Shown one piece after another: positions 6,996 to 14,413 of a DNA stretch of 20,155 nucleotides. The notes under the pieces were generated by a model. The model was given only the letters and a program-made list of their open reading frames with translations, made no database searches and was not told where the DNA came from. The translations under genes and the position numbers were made by a program. Source of the stretch: a virus; IMG/VR virus record IMGVR_UViG_3300026519_000614, positions 1 through 20,155 of that record, one strand, 5' to 3'. Each line of letters starts with the position of its first letter. Within the stretch, counting starts at the first letter, position 1.

Positions 6996-7767
6996 GGTGT
7001 TTTTCAGCTTTCATTACGATGACGTCACCCGCGCTAACGTGGTTCGCAACTCTGACAAGATCACGCGGCAATACACGAAAGCTGCCCGTTTCTATGACAA
7101 GAGCCTGTGGGAAGAGGCGAAGAAACAGGGGCCGCTTGCGATAAAGCGGATGATCAACGGAGGCCTCGAAGGCAGCTCCGTCACATGCGTTCTGATCGGT
7201 AGCGAGACATGGCGGCGCCCGTGGGTTCGCTACGAAATTATCAAGAGCCTTGCGCGAGGCAATGGTATCCTCGGTGTCCGGATCCACAATGTTGGGTTCA
7301 AACCTGGGCAACCGGTGAATGCTCTTTCCGGCCTGCTCTCGTCGTTGCCACCAGCAAATGCTCTTACTGGGTATGCTTCCCGCCAAGAGCCAACGCATGG
7401 AGGGCTACTTGGTTTGGCTGGTGGACGTCCGACATCACCGCCAAACTCTATCCTAGGTGCCCTACTGGCTGGCGAACGGGGCATAGCGCCCACGCCGCAA
7501 CCGGGCCCGAACCCGCTTCGCTATCTCGGTTATACACTCGACCGTCGCTACGGGATGGTGCGGTTTCACGAAGTCGGCCCCAATGGGCAGTGGCGCGAGT
7601 ATACGGAGGTGCAGGCTGTTCCGCTTCGCTCACTTCCATGGCTAGCGAGGCTGAAGGAGGCCGACAACCTCGAGAACCTGTTCCGCGTGTACGATTGGAA
7701 GCGAGACCATGGCTCGTTCTATTTCCCCACATGGATCGAGGACGCCGCTGCTCAGGTAGGACGTTAA
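6985..7767 (+). CDS. TIR-like (ThsB/DUF1863 family) protein with C-terminal extension
   Basis: Residues 1-105 match the MTH538/ThsB TIR-like fold: KVFFSFHYDD at the start, DKSLWEEAKKQGPLAIKRMI, then VTCVLIGSETW followed by RPWVRYEI. E84 is the candidate catalytic glutamate. Thoeris ThsB proteins sense phage and use NAD to make a cyclic ADP-ribose-type signal; the product here is unknown. Residues ~108-170 are an unusual Pro/Gly/Leu-rich, low-complexity stretch, followed by a compact C-terminal region (YLGYTLDRRYGMVRF...FYFPTWIEDA). It is translated with the membrane-protein gene (11-base overlap, TGAGG upstream). No ThsA (SIR2 or macro-domain protein) is nearby, so a classic Thoeris pair is not present. 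Its stop shares bases with the stop of the opposing DUF2190 gene. Confidence 0.85.
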   Translation: MPRKVFFSFHYDDVTRANVVRNSDKITRQYTKAARFYDKSLWEEAKKQGPLAIKRMINGGLEGSSVTCVLIGSETWRRPWVRYEIIKSLARGNGILGVRIHNVGFKPGQPVNALSGLLSSLPPANALTGYASRQEPTHGGLLGLAGGRPTSPPNSILGALLAGERGIAPTPQPGPNPLRYLGYTLDRRYGMVRFHEVGPNGQWREYTEVQAVPLRSLPWLARLKEADNLENLFRVYDWKRDHGSFYFPTWIEDAAAQVGR

Positions 7768-8107
7768 GCCGCCGCCGTCGCCACCCCATCGAGCCGCACC
7801 GCCACAGTGGTAACGCCATTCCCGGCAGCCTCCACAGCAACGCCGACGGGAAACCGCCCGGTGCCTGGCACATCTACCTGCTTGGCCGTGTCGTCCCAGG
7901 AGGCGCGCGCGCCAACGGTCAGGACGGCTGCGCTGGCCTTGGGCAGTTGAAACACCCCGGCGTCGCGATCTCCACCGGGTCACCTGCAGCTGCACCATAC
8001 GCCGCGATGCCGAAGATGCTGCCGATGATCAGCGCATCGCCCGAGGTGATGCCGCCGGTGGGGGCCGTTACCGTGATGACCTTGCCGGCCTGGATGTAGT
8101 TTTTCAT
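7764..8107 (-). pseudogene. DUF2190 capsid-cement-like protein, frameshifted
   Basis: Frame one (MKNYIQAGKVITVTAPTGGI..., from 8107) carries the typical DUF2190 N-terminus up to EIATPG. It then turns into unrelated residues and stops at 7919. The next frame supplies the missing half (VFQLPKASAAVLTVGARASW...VRLDGVATAAA, to 7764). One extra C in the CCCC run at 7955-7958 would restore EIATPGVFQLPKAS and a 114-residue protein of normal length. DUF2190 proteins decorate phage heads. It is the last gene of the head operon, three bases after the gpW-like gene. A sequencing error in the homopolymer, a real mutation, or a programmed shift are all possible; the first two are likelier. Confidence 0.8.
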
Positions 8108-8110
8108 GGG

Positions 8111-8320
8111 TTACAGTCCTTTCGAGGATTGGATGCGGACGACCGAGATGCGGCCCGACGCGCCCGCTATCTGTCGGTTGAGATCTGCAAGCGCGGCGGC
8201 CATCTCGCTGTCGGTCGCATAGGTGACGCGCTTGCCGTCATATTCGACGGTGCGGACGCCCCGATAGCGCGCGGCCATCAGGGCGTCCCGCCAGGCGGTG
8301 AGTTGCGAAAGGTCGGCCAT
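8111..8320 (-). CDS. gpW-like phage head-tail connector (69 aa)
   Basis: A 69-residue protein (MADLSQLTAWRDALMAARYR...) with the gpW layout: a first helix with WRDALMAARYRG, a beta turn VRTVEYDGKRVTYAT, and a second helix MAALADLNRQIAG. gpW closes the portal vertex of filled heads and provides the tail docking site. Start ATG 8320 overlaps the capsid stop as TGATG; a GTG one codon earlier is possible. In lambda gpW lies between terL and portal; here it follows the capsid gene. Its presence without tail genes implies the particles would have to borrow tails. Confidence 0.72.
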   Translation of the reverse strand: MADLSQLTAWRDALMAARYRGVRTVEYDGKRVTYATDSEMAAALADLNRQIAGASGRISVVRIQSSKGL

Positions 8321-10131
8321 CACGCACCCGGGTTCATGTACCAGCCGCGGTGGTCGAGGAAGCCGGCGCCGAAGTCCAGGATCACCCGGATTTCCACACC
8401 GTCAACGTCCCAGCCCGAGCGGCTTTCGACCTGTGGACCTTCGGCCCCCGAAAGATAGGCGAACTCAAGCCCATCGATTTCCCCGGGGTCTGCCGTGACA
8501 TACCAGCGCGTGGCGCTCGACAGCCGTGGCTCGACGACAAGGGACAGCGACCCCGAAAACGGGTTCACATCCGCAGCCGTGGCCGGCGCGATCGAGGCCA
8601 GCCATTTCTCGGCCGTGGTTTCCAGCGCAGGCGGCACCAGCAGGTTGCGGGGGGTGGCGCGGATGGTCCGATCCTCGATGCCTTTCTGGGTGCGCAGCGC
8701 CAGCCGGGCAGCCGACAGAGTCGCATCCGAGATCACCGCGCCCGTGGCGGCCTTGTTGCCGTGTTGCGCATGGAACAGGGTCTTGCCGTCCGACATGGTC
8801 GGGCCGTTGCCCGTGCCGGATTCGAGCAGCGTGACGAGGATGCGTGCCTCGGTTTCGGCTGCGGCCTGCCCCATGCGGCGGGCAAGATCGGCGAAGGCGC
8901 CGAGGTCGTCGTTCACCAGAACCTGCCGGGTGATGCCGATCTTCCGGGCCCAGGTCTCGACCTTGTAGGCCTCGCGCGCCTCGGCCATGGTCCCGGCCTT
9001 GATCTCGCCATGCTCGTTCAGCTTTTCCAGAAGCGGCGCCTCACCCAGCATGATCTTGTTCACCGCGCGGAAGTCGCGTGCCGTGGTCTGCCGGCCGAGG
9101 CGACGAATGCCCGAGGGCGCGGCCTGATAGGCATCGCGCAGCACCCGGCCCACCGTGTCGCCAAGGATGATGGGAAAATCCGAGGTGGTGTGCAGCGCGC
9201 GGGTGACAAGGCTTGCAGGCGAAAGCGCCAGCGTGGAGTCCCCGCGCAGCGTCAGCAGTTCCCTGGCCATGTCCACCGGCGTGGCATGGGCATAGCGGCG
9301 AGCGGGTTCGCTCAGCTCATGGCGCGGGTTGATCCGGGCATATAGCGCCTCGCCCATCTGACGGGCGCGCAGTGCCGGGTCGTCGTGGCTTTCGCCCATC
9401 TCCACGCGGATCTGTTCGGTGCGGACAGGGGGCGCGCTGCGGGCCGCCAGCGCCTCGAAGGCGGCGCGGCGGGCGCTGTCGGGATCGGCATTCGCGTCGA
9501 TCTGGCTGTCGATCCAGGACTGGTCCAGCCCGGCGATGCGGGCGATGGAGCGGATCTCGGCGTTTGCCTCGGCCCGGGTCTCGGTCTGCGGCATTGTTTC
9601 GACCACCTCTTGCGTTTCAGTGTCAGGCATTTCTGTCTCCATGCGAATATGGGCGCCGGGATCGGCCGGCGTCGGCACCAGGGAAATCTCGTGGGGTGTC
9701 CAGCGCACGGCCGTCAGCACGCGCGCGCCGTTCTCGGTGGACTCGGCCCATTCCTCGACCGAGTAGCCGACCGAGACATGGCGCAGGATGCCGGCCTGCA
9801 CGTCCTGCCAGATCGGCTCTACCTCGGGTCTGGCCGAGAACTGGATGAGGGCCGTGCCGCGCTTGCCATCAACGGTGGCGCTGCGGACCGAGCCCAGCAC
9901 GTCACGCACAGCGGTCTGGCGATGGGCGTCGAGAACGGACGCCCCCTCAAGGCGCGACAGGTCCACCGCGTCGGGCGCAAGGCTCAGCCGTTCGATATAT
10001 TGCCCGTCCATGTCACGGCGGCGCACCGGCGCGCCGGTGGACCAGACGACCTCGACGGTGCGGGCTTCTGCGTCGGCGGTGGCGGGCGCCAGCGTGGCAC
10101 GGCGGGTGAGAAGCTCGATGGTATCAGCCAT
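8320..10131 (-). CDS. Prohead protease-major capsid protein fusion (HK97 type)
   Basis: A 603-residue fusion. Residues ~20-190 are an HK97-family prohead protease with candidate catalytic H70 (VLDAH) and S120 (LRHVSVGYSVEEW). After an acidic, Glu/Thr-rich linker (about 195-220), a delta/scaffold-like helical stretch follows, and then the HK97-fold capsid domain (from roughly 290: TTARDFRAVNKIMLGEAP, KIGITRQVLVNDDLGAF, FHAQHGNKA). The protease normally cuts the scaffold after head assembly. The start at ATG 10131 (MADTIELLTR) is favoured over an upstream frame extension because AGGAC lies before it and it overlaps the portal stop by 8 bases, typical of head operons. Confidence 0.9.
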   Translation of the reverse strand: MADTIELLTRRATLAPATADAEARTVEVVWSTGAPVRRRDMDGQYIERLSLAPDAVDLSRLEGASVLDAHRQTAVRDVLGSVRSATVDGKRGTALIQFSARPEVEPIWQDVQAGILRHVSVGYSVEEWAESTENGARVLTAVRWTPHEISLVPTPADPGAHIRMETEMPDTETQEVVETMPQTETRAEANAEIRSIARIAGLDQSWIDSQIDANADPDSARRAAFEALAARSAPPVRTEQIRVEMGESHDDPALRARQMGEALYARINPRHELSEPARRYAHATPVDMARELLTLRGDSTLALSPASLVTRALHTTSDFPIILGDTVGRVLRDAYQAAPSGIRRLGRQTTARDFRAVNKIMLGEAPLLEKLNEHGEIKAGTMAEAREAYKVETWARKIGITRQVLVNDDLGAFADLARRMGQAAAETEARILVTLLESGTGNGPTMSDGKTLFHAQHGNKAATGAVISDATLSAARLALRTQKGIEDRTIRATPRNLLVPPALETTAEKWLASIAPATAADVNPFSGSLSLVVEPRLSSATRWYVTADPGEIDGLEFAYLSGAEGPQVESRSGWDVDGVEIRVILDFGAGFLDHRGWYMNPGA

Positions 10132-11536
10132 TGGGGATGTCCTGTTGTTGTGGTGGGCTTGTCGGGCCGAAGCTGAGCCCCAGCCCGTCTGCGCGGTCCT
10201 TGTCGGCGGCGATCTCGCCATCCACCTGTTCGGCGTCGTAGCCGCGTTCCGAGATCGCCTGGGAGCGGCTCTTGAGCCCAGCGCCGATTGCCATGATCTC
10301 GGCCTGCACGTCCTTCACCGGATCGACATAGTCGAACTTCGGCGGCAGCCAGGCGCAGCCGAGGTAGGCTGCCGGGTTCCGGTCGAAATCCCGCGCAGGC
10401 AACTCACCCGTCAGGACCGCCAGGCGGACGAACCGCTCCCACACGGGACGGCAGAACAGGTGCACCACCACGTTGTGCTGCAACTGCTCGACCCGGCGGC
10501 GGAATTCGATCAGCCCAGCGCGGATCGAGGAATAGGTGACGCCTTCCAGATCGCCGGATACCAGCTCGTAGGGCAGACCCAGCCCGGCCGCGATGGCGCG
10601 CAGGTGGTTCTTCACGAAAGGCGCATAGGCATCGTGTTCGGTCGGGTTCGAGAAACGGATATCGGTGCCCGGAGGCAGCGGGATCAGGCTGCCGGGTTCC
10701 ATCCCCACGGTCAGCGCGCCGCCGGTGTTGGTGCCGGACAGCCCGCCCGCGGTGCCGTCGGGATCGGTGATGAAGCCGGTGAAGAGGGCCGCTACCTTGG
10801 CCTTGACCAGCGCCGCATCCTCGAACTGGTCGAGTTCGTGCAGCCGCAGCAGCACCGGCGCGAGCCAGGTGATTCCCCGGAGCTGGCCCGCAGCGAGTGG
10901 CTTGAACAGGTGCAGGCAGTCGGCGGAAGGGACGCGGATCGGGTCTGTGCGGTATGGCTTCAGTGGATCGCCCGGGCGGGAGGACAGCACATGGTAGGCA
11001 ATCCGGCGGCCGGCCGTATCGAACTCGATGCCTGCCCGAATCCGCGCCCCGCCGCTGATCTCGCGGTGCAGATCCAGCGGCACCTGCTCGCGATCCAGAA
11101 GTTCGATGTGAAGGGGGATGCTGCTGGCCTCGGAAGGCACCCTCAGCCGCGCGAAGCTCTCGCCGCTTTCGATCATCGTCCGCACGGCCATGGCCTGCAG
11201 CCCGTAGAAATCTGCAAGCCCGTCCGGCGTGGCGTGATCGGTCCAGCGCAGCCACAGCGCCTGCAACCGTTCGCGCACCGCCCGGTCGGGATGGGTGGAT
11301 TGCGGTTTGATCCCGGCGCCGACGACATTGCCCACCAGGCTGTCCACCGCCGCCGCGACCCAAGGACTGTTCCGTGCATACCACCCGGCCCGCCGCGCCG
11401 CAGTGGTCGCGCCCGCCAGGACCGCCGCGTTCAGCCCGTCGATGGTCTTGGCGCTCTCCCAACGCCGCCCGCCGCCGGCGGCGTCAAGACCGCGAATGCG
11501 CGCGAGTTTGAGCAGGCGTTGGAGGAGGGTCCGCAT
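10124..11536 (-). CDS. Phage portal protein (lambda gpB family)
   Basis: A 470-residue portal with recognisable family blocks: ARNSPWVAAAVDSLVGNVVG near residues 54-73, ESGESFARLRV, HLFKPLAAGQLRGITWLAPV, and YSSIRAGLIEFRRRVE in the C-terminal half. Portals form the dodecameric DNA channel at one head vertex and dock the terminase. The start has no strong ribosome site, possibly because the insertion of the restriction-modification genes just upstream (81 bases before) separated it from its old leader. It overlaps the protease-capsid gene by 8 bases. Confidence 0.9.
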   Translation of the reverse strand: MRTLLQRLLKLARIRGLDAAGGGRRWESAKTIDGLNAAVLAGATTAARRAGWYARNSPWVAAAVDSLVGNVVGAGIKPQSTHPDRAVRERLQALWLRWTDHATPDGLADFYGLQAMAVRTMIESGESFARLRVPSEASSIPLHIELLDREQVPLDLHREISGGARIRAGIEFDTAGRRIAYHVLSSRPGDPLKPYRTDPIRVPSADCLHLFKPLAAGQLRGITWLAPVLLRLHELDQFEDAALVKAKVAALFTGFITDPDGTAGGLSGTNTGGALTVGMEPGSLIPLPPGTDIRFSNPTEHDAYAPFVKNHLRAIAAGLGLPYELVSGDLEGVTYSSIRAGLIEFRRRVEQLQHNVVVHLFCRPVWERFVRLAVLTGELPARDFDRNPAAYLGCAWLPPKFDYVDPVKDVQAEIMAIGAGLKSRSQAISERGYDAEQVDGEIAADKDRADGLGLSFGPTSPPQQQDIPNG

Positions 11537-11617
11537 GGGTTGGAGAATCGCCCATTTTGGAGCCTCAAGCTATTGGGAATGTTTGGGAAAGAGAAAGGTG
11601 GGTTGTTGCACCAATTG

Positions 11618-13195
11618 CTATGCGACTCGGCGGTCGAACAGGTCAGATTGCGTAAGAGAGAGAAGATTCAGGCCGAGGCGCTCGGCCAACGCCTCTGCTG
11701 GGAAGCCTCGAAGTTCTTTCGGTTCGAGTTTGTGCAGTCCACCACCATAGACACGGCCATGACCAAGCAATTCGTCGGCATCGATCCCATTCAGGAACTC
11801 CCATGCTACCCGTATGGCTTCGGCATTCTTTTCCACAGCCCGGTCCAGAATTGGCTTGGGGTACAGTAGCAGGTAGGTGTTGCAAGCGGTTGCGTCAGAG
11901 TGGTTCAAGATGAACCGGAAGGGCTTCGCTCCGTTTCTACTCCGCCCCATGTAAGTGCAAATGATGGGCGCAGCGGGTCGTTTCTCTTGCGAGTACCATG
12001 GCTTCCGCCCCCGGCACAAATAGCGCTCGGCTACCGCCTTTTCACCCGTCTTGCCGGATTCGAGATACGCATGGAGCGCTGGGTAGCGTTCTGCAATCTC
12101 TTCTTCGGTAAGGCGCGTATCAAGAAGAAACAGCTGTTTGGGCAGTAGAGGATGGCCAGCCTCATCGGCTTTGATCTCGTCTCCAAGGATATAGCGTGAC
12201 CCCGGCAAGACGGGGCGAAAACATTCCATTGGTAGGCCGCGTTCTTCGATTTGACCACGGTCCATAATGAAGAAGCTGTTATCGCCAGTGGCAAGGCCGC
12301 GCTTGATCTCGAAGAGATCGCCCAGAGTGATTTCGCTTTTTCGCGTGGCGCTATCGGCCTGCGGATAACGCGTCCATTTTGTCTCAAGAGCCAGTTCGGT
12401 GGCTGGTACCTTGCGTGCGAGTGACGGGGATGCGAGCGTGCCGCCATAGGTGAAGAGAACGCTGTGATTTTTCGGCGGCCGACATTTCTTAATCCACACA
12501 ACCGAGGACGAGACCAGCGCATCATCAAATTGCACATCATTAGGGTCGTAGCGGTGGATTCGGAGAAGCGTTACCTTTTCAAGAAGGTAGCGCTTTAGCA
12601 TGGTCCCGTAATTTACGCCCATGAACTCACTCGGGATGAGCCAGCCTGCGATGCCGTTTTCGGACATGAAGGGATGTGCAAGCCCCATGAAATAGCAGTA
12701 AAGACCAGAGAGTCCGTTCATCTTGACGCCGCAAGCCTCTTCTGTGCGGCGCTGGATGGTAGCCTTTCTCACAGCATCCATGTGATGATGCCGGACGTAC
12801 GGTGGATTGCAGATTAAAAGGTTTGCTTCTCGCCCTACAGGCGACGCCGCTGCAAAGTCTTCGAGGTGGATTTCAAGTTCCGTGTCTTGCCAGAGAGCAC
12901 GGGCAGGCTCACCATAGTGTGGATCGATCTCAAACCCGGCTGCGCTTTCGATCCGTTCACTGGGTACAATCGCTAACAGAGCGGAATAGAATGAGCCGGT
13001 CCCGATAGCGGGATCGAGAAACCGGATTGGAAGGTCCTCAGGCAGCAGGCTAATCCCATAACCAATTATTTCTCGAGCAAGTTCCGTCGGGGTTGCAAAT
13101 TGGCCCATGCGGTTCCGGTCTTCCGACGTTTTCTCACCGTCCAGTGCCGCTTGCAGGGCAAGCCGTTCAGCCTCGAGTTGGTTGATATCGGTCAT
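11618..13195 (-). CDS. N6-adenine DNA methyltransferase of a XamI-like R-M system
   Basis: A 525-residue class I methyltransferase. The AdoMet motif I is DPAIGTGSF (61-69) after a FATPTELAREI entry helix. The catalytic motif IV is NPPY (130-133), which marks exocyclic-amino (adenine) methylation. The C-terminal half carries the target-recognition region. Start ATG 13195 overlaps the nuclease stop as ATGA, so the pair is co-translated. The partner is XamI-like; XamI recognises GTCGAC, so the predicted product is methylated adenine in that site. The length and layout resemble single-chain type II methylases of the SalI/Eco57I-like group. A phage orphan methylase is unlikely given the linked nuclease. 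Confidence 0.87.
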   Translation of the reverse strand: MTDINQLEAERLALQAALDGEKTSEDRNRMGQFATPTELAREIIGYGISLLPEDLPIRFLDPAIGTGSFYSALLAIVPSERIESAAGFEIDPHYGEPARALWQDTELEIHLEDFAAASPVGREANLLICNPPYVRHHHMDAVRKATIQRRTEEACGVKMNGLSGLYCYFMGLAHPFMSENGIAGWLIPSEFMGVNYGTMLKRYLLEKVTLLRIHRYDPNDVQFDDALVSSSVVWIKKCRPPKNHSVLFTYGGTLASPSLARKVPATELALETKWTRYPQADSATRKSEITLGDLFEIKRGLATGDNSFFIMDRGQIEERGLPMECFRPVLPGSRYILGDEIKADEAGHPLLPKQLFLLDTRLTEEEIAERYPALHAYLESGKTGEKAVAERYLCRGRKPWYSQEKRPAAPIICTYMGRSRNGAKPFRFILNHSDATACNTYLLLYPKPILDRAVEKNAEAIRVAWEFLNGIDADELLGHGRVYGGGLHKLEPKELRGFPAEALAERLGLNLLSLTQSDLFDRRVA

Positions 13196-14151
13196 AGGCC
13201 AAAGTCCTGAAGATCGTCGATCCTGTGTTCCCACACCCAATCAATCCCTTCTGCGGCCTCATAGCCGAGATACCCACTATCAAAGTAGCCACACAGAAAA
13301 AGTATGAACTCAATGTCCTTGCCGTAGGTGTGGCGTAGCTGATTGATTTTCTGTGCTTCTTCCTTCCGGCGTTTGTTGGTGTTGGTAAAATCCCCTGCCG
13401 ACTTGGCCTCGACCAGCAATGGGAATTCTCCAGGCTTGGCGGTGCGGCGCATGATGACGGCGTCAACGGGGATGTTGACGGTGTTCGAGCTATTGTCACC
13501 TCCGACCGGAACATTCATGCGGAACGAATAAGTTCCAGCCGGCATGGTGCGGAAATCGCTGTGCCCATCTGCGATCTTGCGGTAGCCGCGAGCCTCTAGC
13601 CACTTGCCAATATATGCTAGTTGGCGTTGTTCCTGCGCATTTCGAATGATGGGATTTGCGACGCTGCCACACAGCCTATCCGCTACAATGGTGGCGGCAC
13701 GATGGATTTCCGCCTCTGTGGCTGGTTCTTCGCGCCCGATCCAGACGAAAATATCTGGGTCGGCCATGCGTTCGATGATGTCCGCGATTTTTCGAAGCTC
13801 GGCATCAAGCGCTGCCCCTTTCAGCCGGACCGGGAGTTTCTTCTCCTTCTCCATCCGCTTGACCATGGCCGGAGGCACATCGGCCAGACCGATGAGCCGG
13901 TCGACAGCCAGCGGAGGGCAGGTTGACATTCTCAGAGTCGGTAGAACTTCCGGCCAGCGCTTCATTACCTCGGGCTTGATATTGGTGAGGTTTGCCGTGG
14001 ACTTGAGAGTCGCCTCTACATCCCTTGTCGCCTCTTTTCGTGTATCGCGGAATGCTTTAGGCGCAAATTTCATGAACCACTGGTTATACATATCAACGGA
14101 TTTGGCGATATCCTTCTTCCAGTATTGGGGCTTGTCGAGATTTACAGGCAT
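13192..14151 (-). CDS. XamI-family type II restriction endonuclease
   Basis: A 319-residue protein starting MPVNLDKPQYWKKDIAKSVD that fits the XamI family closely (WFMKFAPKAFRDTR, then LRMSTCPPLAVDRLIGLA). A PD-(D/E)xK active site is visible as D230 (IPVDAVI), E248 and K250 (LLVEAK). XamI cuts GTCGAC; specificity here is inherited from that resemblance. ATG 14151 is preferred over the in-frame start at 14220 because family similarity begins there and the start is coupled (TAATG) to the stop of the small ORF upstream. It lies between terL and portal in the phage head operon and looks more AT-rich than its neighbours, so it is a probable insertion. Confidence 0.88.
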   Translation of the reverse strand: MPVNLDKPQYWKKDIAKSVDMYNQWFMKFAPKAFRDTRKEATRDVEATLKSTANLTNIKPEVMKRWPEVLPTLRMSTCPPLAVDRLIGLADVPPAMVKRMEKEKKLPVRLKGAALDAELRKIADIIERMADPDIFVWIGREEPATEAEIHRAATIVADRLCGSVANPIIRNAQEQRQLAYIGKWLEARGYRKIADGHSDFRTMPAGTYSFRMNVPVGGDNSSNTVNIPVDAVIMRRTAKPGEFPLLVEAKSAGDFTNTNKRRKEEAQKINQLRHTYGKDIEFILFLCGYFDSGYLGYEAAEGIDWVWEHRIDDLQDFGL

Positions 14152-14309
14152 TATGATTTCTTCGTTTTCTTGTAGAGTTCCCACATTTCTTCGAACAACT
14201 TGTGCAAGGAGAGGCCTCACCCGCCTGCTTCCTGCTTAACCGCAGCCCCCAATTCTGACGGCGCCGAGAAACCGACGATCTTGCGCAGTGTAGAGTGGCT
14301 GTCTGGCAT
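14151..14309 (-). pseudogene. Small ORF before the restriction gene, interrupted by an in-frame TGA
   Basis: From ATG 14309 (GGAGGAA ribosome site 9-10 bases upstream) the frame encodes MPDSHSTLRKIVGFSAPSEL... for 30 residues and meets TGA at 14217-14219. The same frame then continues with the protein-like tail HKLFEEMWELYKKTKKS and a TAA that overlaps the restriction-gene ATG. Without the TGA it would be a 52-residue protein, translationally coupled to the endonuclease. Either the gene is broken, or two tiny ORFs are used, or the TGA is read through. A controller or leader role is possible from position; I do not recognise a family. Confidence 0.5.
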
Positions 14310-14322
14310 GACTGTTTCCTCC

Positions 14323-14357
14323 ATCGTGCGTATCGTGCGTATCGTGCGTATCGTGCG
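14323..14357. repeat. 9-bp tandem repeat ATCGTGCGT, almost four copies
   Basis: Units begin at 14323, 14332, 14341 and 14350, the last with 8 of 9 bases. They lie just upstream of the ribosome binding site of the small ORF, in the 5' region of the restriction operon. Copy number could change by slippage and alter the leader length by 9 bases at a time. Confidence 0.85.
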
Positions 14358-14361
14358 GAGA

Positions 14362-14375
14362 GTCGACATGTCGAC
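14362..14375. promoter_or_regulatory. 14-bp palindrome made of two GTCGAC sites in the R-M promoter region
   Basis: GTCGAC-AT-GTCGAC is a perfect 14-bp palindrome containing two copies of the XamI/SalI target. It lies directly downstream of TTGACT (minus strand, 14387-14382), a plausible -35 box, so it would cover the spacer and -10 area of the restriction operon promoter. Methylation or enzyme binding at these sites could set expression. This regulatory role is inference. Confidence 0.5.
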
Positions 14376-14413
14376 CAGAAAAGTCAATAAGGCACAACAT
14401 CTGGATATGGATT

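Noticed and set aside
9788-11869. 693-codon plus-strand open frame
   Set aside because: It lies opposite the portal and protease-capsid genes. It is an artefact of high GC, with Arg/Gly/Pro/His-rich low-information protein and no family resemblance.
14323-14357. CRISPR-like array
   Set aside because: The repeats are head-to-tail 9-mers with no spacers; it is a simple tandem repeat.
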